Source: Lentzea terrae
GTDB lineage: Bacteria; Actinomycetota; Actinomycetes; Mycobacteriales; Pseudonocardiaceae
DNA: 64,000 nt
Assembly (NCBI RefSeq): GCF_003265345.1
Contig: NZ_QFWW01000020.1
Location: 373,566-437,565 of the forward strand
Direction of reading: 5' to 3'
Shown here: positions 31,643 to 40,224 of the stretch, piece after piece
How positions within the stretch are numbered: position 1 is the first letter of the stretch
Layout: each line of letters begins with the position of its first letter
Notes under the pieces: generated by a model
What the model saw: the letters and a program-made list of their open reading frames with translations, nothing else
Told to the model about the DNA's origin: nothing
Databases searched by the model: none
Position numbers and translations under genes: made by a program

Positions 31643-34600
31643 GTGCGTCTACTCGGAGTCGTCGTACTGGCCGGCGCCCTGCTCACCGCCGGTCAGGCAA
31701 ATGCTTCTCCCACAAGAACAACGGCTGTCACTCTCATCACGGGCGATCAGGTGCTCACCGGCCAGCGCGCGGTCAGACCCGCACCGGGCCGCGAGCACAT
31801 CCTCTTCCGCACCTACACCGCTCAGGGTCATGAGTTCGTGGTGCCGTCCGACGCCATCCCGATGATCGCGGACGGCCGTCTCGACGAGCGCCTGTTCGAC
31901 ATCACCGAGCTCGCCACGTACGGCGGCGCCCTGCCGGTGATCGCCACCTACCCGGCGGGCTCGCTCAGCGCGCAGTCCGGCCTCCAGCTGCGCAGCATCA
32001 ACGGCGTGGCGTTCGACGCCGCCAAGACGCCACTCGCCGGTGGCCTGTCGGCGTCCGGCGCCCGCAAGATCTGGCTGGACGCCAAGCGCAAAGCGAACCT
32101 CGACCGCAGCGTCGCCCAGATCAACGCCCCTGCGGCCTACGAGGCGGGCTTCACGGGCAAGGGCACCACGGTCGCCGTCCTCGACACGGGCGTCGACCAG
32201 ACCCACCCGGACCTGAAGGACCGCGAGATCGCCGAACGGAACTTCACGACCTCCCCGGACGCGGTCGACCGCTACGGCCACGGCACGCACGTGGCGTCGA
32301 TCATCGCGGGCACCGGCGCGAAGAGCGGCGGCAAATACCGCGGCGTCGCACCGGACGCGCAGATCCTCGACGTGAAGGTGCTGGGCGACAACGGTTCCGG
32401 CCAGGACAGCGCGATCATCGCCGGCATGGAGTGGGCGGTCGAGCAGGGCGCCCAGATCGTCAACATGAGCCTCGGCGGCTACGACACCCCGGAGATCGAA
32501 CCGCTGGAGGAGGCCGTCAACCGCCTGTCCGCCGAGAAGGGCACGCTGTTCGTGGTCGCCGCCGGCAACAGCGGCCCCGGCACGAGCACCATCGGCTCCC
32601 CCGGCACCGCCGATGCCGCCCTGACCGTCGGCGCGGTCGACGACGCCGACCAGCTCGCCGAGTTCTCGAGCCGCGGCCCGACCAAGGCCGGCACGCTCAA
32701 GCCCGACCTCACCGCGCCGGGCGTCGGCATCGTCGCCGCGCTGCACTCCGACGGCAGGATCGGCCCGCCGGTGGTCGAGGGCTACACCTCGCTGGACGGC
32801 ACCTCGATGGCCACCCCGCACGTCGCAGGCGCCGCCGCTCTCCTGCGCCAACAACACCCTTCGTTGAACGGCGCGGCGCTCAAAGCGCGCCTCACGGGCA
32901 GCACGACGCCCACCGCGAACCTGACCCCGTTCGAGCAGGGCTCCGGCCGCGTAGACGTCGCCAAGCTGATCAAGCAGAACGTGACGTCCTCACCGACCAG
33001 CATCAGCTTCGGCACCCACCAGTGGCCGCACACCGGCGAACCCGTGCTGACCAAGGAGATCACCTACACCAACGCGGGCTCCACACCGGTCACCCTCGAC
33101 CTCACGACCGAGACGACCGGCTCGCTGTTCACCGTCTCCCCCGCCCGGCTCACCGTCCCCGCAGGCGGTTCCGCTGCTGCCGTGGTGAGTGCGGACATCG
33201 CCAAGCAACCGGCCGGCGGCGTCATGGGCGGCGCGATCGTCGCAAATGGACTGCGCACGGCCGTCGTCGTCGACCTGGAGACCGAGAGCTACGACGTCAA
33301 GATCACCGGAACCGAACGCTCCGGCTCCGTTGCTCCCTCCACCTTCGCGTTCCTGATCAACGTCGACACCGGCGCCCGCGTCTGGCCTCAAGCCGGTGTC
33401 GCCCGCCTCGCCAAGGGCCGCTACCTCCTGAGCGGCAGCGTCCTGTCGTCCGGCGAGACCTACACCCACGACGTCGTCAACTACCCGAACCTGACCGTCA
33501 CCGGCAACGCTTCGATCAACCTCGACGCCCGGCAAGCCAAGCCCGTCCAGGTGAAACTCCCGGTGGCCGCGCAGCTCTCGTTGCTGCAGACCGGTTTCGA
33601 ACGCGTCGTCAACGGCACCAGCTACACCATCGGCAACTTCTCCGTCGGCGGCGTCATCGACCACCTCGGCGTCGCGCACCTCGGCCCGGACTCCCCCGAG
33701 GTCACCGGCAAGATCGCCACGTTCTGGACCGCGGGCCCCGACTTCTACGGCCTCGCCTGGTACCAGAAGGGCCACGCGCCGAACGGTCTCACCAAAACCG
33801 TCGCCCGCAAGGACCTCGCGGTCGTGCAGGTGGACATGCCGGCTTTGCGGGCGGGCCAGACCGCCAGCATCGGCCACACCTCGTCCCCCGCGGGCCGCGC
33901 CGACTGGGGCTACGGCTCGCTCGACAACCTGGCCGCGGGCCCGCGTACCGAGTACTACGGCGGCGAGGGCGGCGACTGGTCGCGCAGGTTCAACCTGTTC
34001 GACTCTTCTGGCAACATCGGCGCCCTGGTCACCCCGCTACGGCACTACAAGCCCGGCCGTTCCTACACGGAACCGTTCAACCGCGCGGTGTTCGGCCCGG
34101 CCCTGCCTCTTTCGCGCGACATCCCGCACACGTTCCGCACCGGCGACCTCATGCGCGTCACCGTGCCGCTGTTCGGCGACAACGCGGGCAACGAGGGCTA
34201 CAGCCCGGTCACCTCCGCCCAGACCACCGTGTACCGCGACAACGTCAAGGCGTGCGAAACCGCCGAGGCGGGCTGGTGCCTGACCGACGTCCAGCCCGGC
34301 GCCGCGAACTACCGCGTCGAGACCACCGCTACGCGCGACACCCCGTTGAGCAGCAAGGTCTCCGGCGTCTGGACGTTCCGCAGCGACACCACCGCCCGGC
34401 AGACGGCCCTGCCGCTCAGCGTCGTCCGCTTCACCCCGCAGCTCGACGACAACGGCTACGCCGCGGCCGGCCGCATGCTGTCCGTGCCCGTCTCGACCCA
34501 GTCGCAGACCGGCTCGGTGCGCGTGACGTCCGTCGAGGTCTCCTACGACGGCGGCACGACCTGGCGTTCCACCCCGGTCACCAGCAGCCGCGTGCTGCTC

Positions 34601-34702
34601 GCCCATCCCGCTCAGGCCAAGTCGGTTTCCTTGCGCGCCAAGGCGTCCGGCCCTGGTCAGACCGTGGAGCAGACCATCGTCAACGCGTACCTGCTGCGCT
34701 GA
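31643..34702 (+). CDS. large secreted subtilisin-family (S8) protease
   Basis: The 1019-aa protein starts at GTG 31643 (GGAGG seven bases before) with signal peptide RLLGVVVLAGALLTAGQANA. A prodomain of about 120 residues precedes the S8 domain: Asp181 (AVLDTGVDQTHPDL), His216 (GHGTHVAS), oxyanion Asn in VAAGNSGPG and Ser388 (GTSMATPHVAGAAALL). After about residue 440 some 580 residues of beta-rich modules follow, containing an Ig-like/NEW3-like repeat (VLTKEITYTNAGSTPVTLDL). The layout is that of the roughly 1100-aa subtilases of streptomycetes. A TetR gene is divergent, and a DasR-box-like site and clear promoter precede it. Confidence 0.92.
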   Translation: MRLLGVVVLAGALLTAGQANASPTRTTAVTLITGDQVLTGQRAVRPAPGREHILFRTYTAQGHEFVVPSDAIPMIADGRLDERLFDITELATYGGALPVIATYPAGSLSAQSGLQLRSINGVAFDAAKTPLAGGLSASGARKIWLDAKRKANLDRSVAQINAPAAYEAGFTGKGTTVAVLDTGVDQTHPDLKDREIAERNFTTSPDAVDRYGHGTHVASIIAGTGAKSGGKYRGVAPDAQILDVKVLGDNGSGQDSAIIAGMEWAVEQGAQIVNMSLGGYDTPEIEPLEEAVNRLSAEKGTLFVVAAGNSGPGTSTIGSPGTADAALTVGAVDDADQLAEFSSRGPTKAGTLKPDLTAPGVGIVAALHSDGRIGPPVVEGYTSLDGTSMATPHVAGAAALLRQQHPSLNGAALKARLTGSTTPTANLTPFEQGSGRVDVAKLIKQNVTSSPTSISFGTHQWPHTGEPVLTKEITYTNAGSTPVTLDLTTETTGSLFTVSPARLTVPAGGSAAAVVSADIAKQPAGGVMGGAIVANGLRTAVVVDLETESYDVKITGTERSGSVAPSTFAFLINVDTGARVWPQAGVARLAKGRYLLSGSVLSSGETYTHDVVNYPNLTVTGNASINLDARQAKPVQVKLPVAAQLSLLQTGFERVVNGTSYTIGNFSVGGVIDHLGVAHLGPDSPEVTGKIATFWTAGPDFYGLAWYQKGHAPNGLTKTVARKDLAVVQVDMPALRAGQTASIGHTSSPAGRADWGYGSLDNLAAGPRTEYYGGEGGDWSRRFNLFDSSGNIGALVTPLRHYKPGRSYTEPFNRAVFGPALPLSRDIPHTFRTGDLMRVTVPLFGDNAGNEGYSPVTSAQTTVYRDNVKACETAEAGWCLTDVQPGAANYRVETTATRDTPLSSKVSGVWTFRSDTTARQTALPLSVVRFTPQLDDNGYAAAGRMLSVPVSTQSQTGSVRVTSVEVSYDGGTTWRSTPVTSSRVLLAHPAQAKSVSLRAKASGPGQTVEQTIVNAYLLR

Positions 34703-34708
34703 TGAACC

Positions 34709-34754
34709 GGCCCGCGCGCTCCGCCGCCCACCAAGGCGAACGAGTGCGCGGGCC
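34709..34754 (+). terminator. hairpin after the large subtilase
   Basis: 13-bp arms (34709-34721 with 34742-34754, one G/T mismatch) around a 20-base loop start seven bases after the subtilase stop. There is no T-run, but the stem is almost entirely G/C. It separates the subtilase from the S9 peptidase gene. Confidence 0.6.
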
Positions 34755-34813
34755 TCCCCATCCCCATCGCGTAGCTTGGACGTGTTGGACTGGGGCGACA
34801 GCGGGGGTTCGGG

Positions 34814-36076
34814 GTGCGGAAACTGACCGACGAGATGGTCGTCGACCACTGCCCGCCCGCCCAACCCCCGCAACCACCGACAGACGTGCACATCCCCGGC
34901 CGGCACGTCGCCGAAGTCGCCCGTCACCCAGACGGCCGGCTCGCGGTGATCACCTGGTCGTCGCCGAAGATCGACCCCGGCCTGCTCAACCCCGCTCTGC
35001 ACGTCGTCGAGAACGGCAAGATCACCGACCTGGGCCCGACACCGGCCGACGCGGGGAAACCGGTGTGGTGGGGCGACGAGATCTGCTACCTCGCCCTGAC
35101 ACCGCCACATCTGCAAGGCGGCAACGCGGTCTTCGACCAACGACACCGCAACCTCACCGAGGGCATGCCCGCGTGTCCCACCGATCTGGTCCAGGACGAC
35201 GGCAACGCGCCGATCATGGTGGTCGCCACCGGGCTGGACACCGAGTTCCACCGCCTCGGGCAGGGACTCCTCGCGCGCGTCCGAGGATCACACCAGCCGC
35301 GCGGCGGACACGCCGACCAGCTCGGCGACCTCGCGTGGGGCCGCCAGGAACGCCTCCGCTACCAAGCCGCGGACGGACTGGAGATCGACGGGCTCCTGGT
35401 GCTGCCGGTGCACAAGACCAGGGAGGACGGGCCGTTTCCGCTCGTCACCCTCGTCCACGGCGGACCGTACGACCGGTGGGCCGACGAGTTCCAGCTGCAG
35501 TGGGTGCCGTCCGCGCAGTGGTTCGCGCATCAAGGGATCGCGAGCTTCCTGCCCAACCCCAGGGGCAGCCTGGGCCGGGGCCACGAGTTCGCGAAAGCGG
35601 TCGCCGGACGGGTCGGCCAGGAGGAGTGGCACGACATCGAGACCGGGATCGATCTTCTCGTGGACCAAGGCGTGGCCGACCCGGACCGGCTCGGCATCGC
35701 CGGCTGGAGTCACGGCGGGTTCATGGCCGCGTGGGCGACGACGCAGACCGACCGGTTCCGGGCCGCGCTCGTCGGCGCGGGCATCTCCGACTGGCCGAAG
35801 CTGATCGAGAAAGGCGAGTGGGGTGCGTTCGAGGCGGCGCTCGGCGACAGCGCGGAGCACAGCCCGATCACGTACGCGGGCCGCATCCGCACGCCGCTGC
35901 TCATCGTGCACGGCGCCGACGACACCAACGTGCCGGTGGAGCAAGCCGAGCTGTTGCACGCCGCAGTTCCCGGCTCCGAGCTCGTCGTCTATCCCGGCGA
36001 AGGGCACTCACTGCGCAACCGTGAGCACAGGCTGGATCTGCTGAACCGAGCCAGAAGCTTGTTCGCGAAGCTCTGA
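34814..36076 (+). CDS. S9 prolyl oligopeptidase-family hydrolase with shortened propeller domain
   Basis: The 420-aa protein (GTG start) has a complete C-terminal alpha/beta hydrolase: LVTLVHGGPYDRW, nucleophile GWSHGGF (Ser about 299), Asp in HGADDTNVPVEQAELLH and His in PGEGHSLRN. The N-terminal part is only about 180 residues, whereas the beta-propeller of S9 acylaminoacyl peptidases usually needs 300-400. Propeller-like strands (HVAEVARHPDGRLAVITWSS, ATGLDTEFHRLGQG) are followed almost at once by the GRQERLRYQAADGLEIDGLL junction. Blades seem lost by in-frame deletion. It may be a working esterase or a decaying gene. There is no signal peptide. Confidence 0.8.
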   Translation: MRKLTDEMVVDHCPPAQPPQPPTDVHIPGRHVAEVARHPDGRLAVITWSSPKIDPGLLNPALHVVENGKITDLGPTPADAGKPVWWGDEICYLALTPPHLQGGNAVFDQRHRNLTEGMPACPTDLVQDDGNAPIMVVATGLDTEFHRLGQGLLARVRGSHQPRGGHADQLGDLAWGRQERLRYQAADGLEIDGLLVLPVHKTREDGPFPLVTLVHGGPYDRWADEFQLQWVPSAQWFAHQGIASFLPNPRGSLGRGHEFAKAVAGRVGQEEWHDIETGIDLLVDQGVADPDRLGIAGWSHGGFMAAWATTQTDRFRAALVGAGISDWPKLIEKGEWGAFEAALGDSAEHSPITYAGRIRTPLLIVHGADDTNVPVEQAELLHAAVPGSELVVYPGEGHSLRNREHRLDLLNRARSLFAKL

Positions 36077-36394
36077 GACTTGCGCAAGGCTTGCGCAACC
36101 GAGGCCGCGAACCATGTAAGCGGACGCAAGTGAGCTCATCGGCCGGGCATCAATTTCTCGCGAGCGTTCGGGAGCGAACCTCCCACAGCCACCGCCAAGC
36201 CGCCGCTGGTGGTCGCCCATGCGGCAGCGACCAGAGCGTTCAGCTGCCCGAACACGGACACGTCTTTCCTGTTCAGAGCGGTCTGTCGCAAATTTGCGCA
36301 ATCACGTCGACATATTGCGGTAATCTGCTGGGCACTTCTACGGTGAGGCGCGCCACACCCCCTCGCGTCCCCACCGAGAAGGGCCAAGCACGCC
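36077..36394 (+). promoter_or_regulatory. intergenic region with three TTGCGCAA operators before the GH87 genes
   Basis: This 318-base gap has no gene I can support. TTGCGCAA occurs at 36080-36087 (within the 10-bp palindrome CTTGCGCAAG), 36091-36098 and 36294-36301; the last is fused to the palindrome GCAAATTTGC (36288-36297). TAATCT at 36321-36326 is a possible -10 about 70 bases before the ATG. Repeated 8-bp palindromes with a central GC suggest a LacI-type sugar regulator, whose gene is not in the window. Confidence 0.5.
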
Positions 36395-39300
36395 ATGTCA
36401 TCGACGACACGCGTTCGCTCCCTGCTAGCCCCGTTAGCCGCGATAGCCCTCACGGCCGCCACGCTCGTCGCAGCCCCTGCCGCGCAAGCCGCGCCCGTCA
36501 GCATCGACCTGCACAAGCAGACCCGCATCGACCAGGTCACGCTCAAAGCCCCGCGCAACGGCACGGAGACCTTCGCCGTGCAGACGAGCCTCGACGGCAG
36601 AGGCTGGTCGACGCTCGTCGCGGAACAACCGCACAGGTTCAACGACGGCAAGGTCACCCTGAAGGTCGACCCGACGCTGGTTCGGCACGTCCGCGCCACC
36701 AAGACCACCGCCAAGCTGGAGATCCGCGAGGCCGCTGCCAGTGCCAAGCTGGCGGCCACCTACAGCGCCAGCAGCACCAACCAGAACTACACCGCGAACA
36801 ACGCCGGCGACGGCAACCAGGGCACGTACTGGGAGAGCGCGAACAACGCGTTCCCGCAATGGATCCAGGCCGATCTCGGTTCGGCGGTCAAGGCCGACCG
36901 GGTCCTGCTGAAGCTGCCGACCGCGAACTGGGGCACCCGCACCCAGACCCTCTCCGTCCAGGGCAGCACCGACGGCACGAACTTCACGAATCTCGTGCCC
37001 AGCAAGGGTTACGAGTTCAACCCGGCGAGCGCCAACACCGTCACCATCGACTTCACCGCGGTCACCACGAGATACGTGCGGCTGCGGATCACCGCCAACA
37101 CCGGCTGGCCCGCGGGACAGATCAGCGAGTTCGAGACCCACGGCCCGGCAAGCGGTGACACGCAGGCCCCGACCGCGCCGGTCGGTCTCGCCTTCACCCA
37201 GCCCCAGGCCGGGCAGATCCGGTTGACCTGGAACGCCAGCACGGACGACGTCGGCGTCACCAGCTACGACGTGTACGCCAACGGCAGCCTCCGGACCACC
37301 GTCACCGGCACCACCCACACCGACAGCCAGCCCGACGGCCTGCGGGTGACGTACCACGTGATCGCGAAGGACGCGGCCGGAAACCAGTCCCCCGCCAGCA
37401 ACTCCGTGACGCGGGAAGGCGCCTCCGGCACGAACCTCGCGCAGGGCAAGCCCGTCACAGCGAACCACCACGTGCACAACTTCGTCGCGGCCAACGCCAA
37501 CGACGGAAACCTCAGCACTTACTGGGAGTCCAACGGGTTCCCCGGCACGCTGACCGTCCAATTGGGATCGAACGCGGACGTGCAGCAGATCGCGGTCAAG
37601 CTCAACCCCGACCCGATCTGGGGCGCCCGCACGCAGAACGTCGAGGTCCTCGGCCGCGAGCAGAGCGCCACCGGCTTCACGAGCCTCGTGTCGGGACGCG
37701 ACTACCGATGGGACCCGGCGAACGGCAACAGCGTCACGATCAACGTCAGCGCCCGCGTCGCGGACGTCCAGCTGCGGTTCACGGCCAACACCGGCGCGCC
37801 CGGCGGCCAGGTGGCGGAGATCCAGGTGTTCGGCACCCCTGCCCCGAACCCCGACCTCACCGTCACCGCGACGTCGTTCACGCCGGCGAACCCCGTCGAG
37901 ACCGACCAGATCACGCTCAACGCGACCGTCCGCAACGCGGGCACGGCGGCCGGCACAGCCACCGACGTGACGTTCTTCCTCGGCACGACCGGCGCAGGAA
38001 CGGCCCAACTACCAGCCCTGCAACCGGGTGCGCAGGCGAACGTCAGCACCACGATCGCGGCCCGGCCGGAAGGCTCCTACGAGTACACGGCCAAGGTCGA
38101 CGAGACCAAGCAGGTCGCGGAGCAGGACGAGACCAACAACTCCCGCCTGCACCCCAGCGCGCTCGTCGTGACGCCGGTGCCGAGCTCCGACCTGGTCGCG
38201 GTGCCGTCCTGGTCGCCGAGCAACCCCGGCAACGGCCAAACGACCACGTTCAGCGTCGCGATCAAGAACCAGGGCTCCATCGCGTCAACAGCAGGCGCCC
38301 ACGGCATCACCGTCGCGATCCTGAGCAACGGCACCACGGTCCGCACGTTGACCGGCAGCCACACCGGCACGATCAACGCCGGCGCGACGACCGCCGCGGT
38401 CAACCTGGGCACGTGGCAGGCTGCCGACGGCCGGTACACGATCCGCACGACGATCGCGAACGACGGCAACGAGATCCCGGCCAAGCAGGGCAACAACACC
38501 AGCGAGCAGTCGCTGTTCATCGGCCGCGGCGCCAGCGTTCCGTGGCAGCACGTCGAGGCCGAGGACGCCACCACGGCAGGCGGCGCGCAAGTCCTGAGTC
38601 CGAACAGGACGATCGGCGACCTCGCCGGTGAGGCGTCCGGACGACGGGCGGTCACGCTGACCAACACCGGCGCGTCCGTCGAATTCACGACGTCGGCGCC
38701 CACCAACACTCTGGTCACCCGCTTCTCGATTCCCGACAGCTCGGGCGGCGGTGGTATCACGTCCAACCTCAACGTCTACGTCAACGGCCAGTTCCACAAG
38801 GCCATCGACCTGACGTCGAAGTACATGTGGCTCTACGGCAACGAAGCCAGCCCGGGCAACTCGCCGGGAGCGGGCGGACCGAGGCACATCTACGACGAGG
38901 CCGACGTCATGCTCAACTCGACGTTCCCGGCGGGCACGAAGATCAAGCTGCAGAAGGACGCGGCCAACACCACGAACTACGCGATCGACTTCGTGAACTT
39001 CGAGGAGGTCCGCGCCGCCGGAAATCCTGACTCCGCGCGCTATGCCGTGCCCGCCGGGTTCTCCCACCAGGACGTGCAGAACGCGCTCGACCGCGTCCGG
39101 ATGGACACCACCGGCACGCTGATCGGCGTCTACCTGCCCGCCGGCACCTACCAGACCGCGCAGAAGTTCACCGTGTACGGCAAGGCGATCCGGGTGGTCG
39201 GCGCCGGGCCGTGGTTCACCCGGTTCCAGGCACCGACGAGCCAGGAGAACACCGACGTCGGCTTCGACGCGCAGTCGTCCGCGAGCGGCTCGACGTTCAG

Positions 39301-40198
39301 CGGGTTCGCCGTGTTCGGCAACTACACGCAGCGCATCGACGGGCCGGGCAAGGTGTTCAACTTCGCCGGCGTGCAGAACACGACCATCGAGAACATCTGG
39401 GTCGAGCACATGATGTGCCTGTTCTGGGGCAACAACGTCGACAACAACACCATCAGGGACAGCCGGATCCGCGACATGTACGCCGACGGCCTCAACATGA
39501 CCAACGGGTCGGCGGGCAACCAGATCGCGAACATCGAGGCCCGCTCGACCGGTGACGACGCGTTCGCGCTGTTCGCCGCCACCGACTCCGGTGGTACCGG
39601 CCAGCAGAACAACACCTTCGAGAACCTGAGCGTGCTGACGCCTTGGCGCGCGGCGGGTCTCGCGGTCTACGGCGGCAAGCTCAACACGTTCCGCAACATC
39701 TACGTGGCGGACACGCTGACCTACTCCGCGGTGACGATCAGCTCGCTCGACTTCGGGTACCCGATGGAGGACTTCGGGCCGGAGCCGACGACGTTCAGCG
39801 GGCTCACGCTGGTGCGGTCCGGCGGCCATTTCTGGGGCGCGCAGACGTTCGGCGCGATCTGGATGTTCAGCGCTTCCAAGAAGTACACCGGGATCCGGGT
39901 GAGCGACGTCGAGATCATCGACCCGACGTACAGCGGAATCATGTTCCAGACGAAGTACAACGGCGCCCACGAGAACATCTTCCAGGACACCGTGCTGGCC
40001 AACGTCAGCATCTCGGGTGCGCGCAAGAGCGGTGACGAGTTCGACGCCAAGTCCGGTTTCGGCCTGTGGGCCAACGAGATGCCGGAACCAGGTCAGGGCC
40101 CAGCGGTGGGCGCGGTGACCATCAACGGGATCCGGTTCAGCAACAACTTCCAGGACATCAGGAACACGACCACCACTTTCACGATCACCATCAACTGA
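36395..40198 (+). CDS. secreted GH87-type alpha-1,3-glucanase/mycodextranase with discoidin, FN3 and CARDB modules
   Basis: The 1267-aa protein has a signal peptide (SLLAPLAAIALTAATLVAAP), a degenerate F5/8-like N-terminus, a discoidin domain (NAGDGNQGTYWES to GQISEFETHG), a fibronectin type III domain (about 257-345), a second discoidin domain (GNLSTYWESNGFPGTLTVQL), two CARDB domains (PDLTVTATSFTPANPVETDQ; SSDLVAVPSWSPSNPGNG), a carbohydrate-binding-like beta-sandwich (VEAEDATTAGGAQ) and a right-handed beta-helix. Catalytic-type Asp residues match GH87: D1031 (YADGLN) and D1054-D1055 (STGDDAFALF). GH87 enzymes cut alpha-1,3-glucan of fungal walls. The next gene is a paralogue. Confidence 0.85.
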   Translation: MSSTTRVRSLLAPLAAIALTAATLVAAPAAQAAPVSIDLHKQTRIDQVTLKAPRNGTETFAVQTSLDGRGWSTLVAEQPHRFNDGKVTLKVDPTLVRHVRATKTTAKLEIREAAASAKLAATYSASSTNQNYTANNAGDGNQGTYWESANNAFPQWIQADLGSAVKADRVLLKLPTANWGTRTQTLSVQGSTDGTNFTNLVPSKGYEFNPASANTVTIDFTAVTTRYVRLRITANTGWPAGQISEFETHGPASGDTQAPTAPVGLAFTQPQAGQIRLTWNASTDDVGVTSYDVYANGSLRTTVTGTTHTDSQPDGLRVTYHVIAKDAAGNQSPASNSVTREGASGTNLAQGKPVTANHHVHNFVAANANDGNLSTYWESNGFPGTLTVQLGSNADVQQIAVKLNPDPIWGARTQNVEVLGREQSATGFTSLVSGRDYRWDPANGNSVTINVSARVADVQLRFTANTGAPGGQVAEIQVFGTPAPNPDLTVTATSFTPANPVETDQITLNATVRNAGTAAGTATDVTFFLGTTGAGTAQLPALQPGAQANVSTTIAARPEGSYEYTAKVDETKQVAEQDETNNSRLHPSALVVTPVPSSDLVAVPSWSPSNPGNGQTTTFSVAIKNQGSIASTAGAHGITVAILSNGTTVRTLTGSHTGTINAGATTAAVNLGTWQAADGRYTIRTTIANDGNEIPAKQGNNTSEQSLFIGRGASVPWQHVEAEDATTAGGAQVLSPNRTIGDLAGEASGRRAVTLTNTGASVEFTTSAPTNTLVTRFSIPDSSGGGGITSNLNVYVNGQFHKAIDLTSKYMWLYGNEASPGNSPGAGGPRHIYDEADVMLNSTFPAGTKIKLQKDAANTTNYAIDFVNFEEVRAAGNPDSARYAVPAGFSHQDVQNALDRVRMDTTGTLIGVYLPAGTYQTAQKFTVYGKAIRVVGAGPWFTRFQAPTSQENTDVGFDAQSSASGSTFSGFAVFGNYTQRIDGPGKVFNFAGVQNTTIENIWVEHMMCLFWGNNVDNNTIRDSRIRDMYADGLNMTNGSAGNQIANIEARSTGDDAFALFAATDSGGTGQQNNTFENLSVLTPWRAAGLAVYGGKLNTFRNIYVADTLTYSAVTISSLDFGYPMEDFGPEPTTFSGLTLVRSGGHFWGAQTFGAIWMFSASKKYTGIRVSDVEIIDPTYSGIMFQTKYNGAHENIFQDTVLANVSISGARKSGDEFDAKSGFGLWANEMPEPGQGPAVGAVTINGIRFSNNFQDIRNTTTTFTITIN

Positions 40199-40224
40199 TT
40201 TCCCCTGCCGTGAAGGACAATTCA

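Noticed and set aside
32431..36024. A 1197-codon open frame on the plus strand overlapping the subtilase and S9 genes
   Set aside because: It runs in another frame across two well-supported genes and their gap, is extremely Arg/Pro/His-rich and shows no motif; this is a typical GC-frame artefact.
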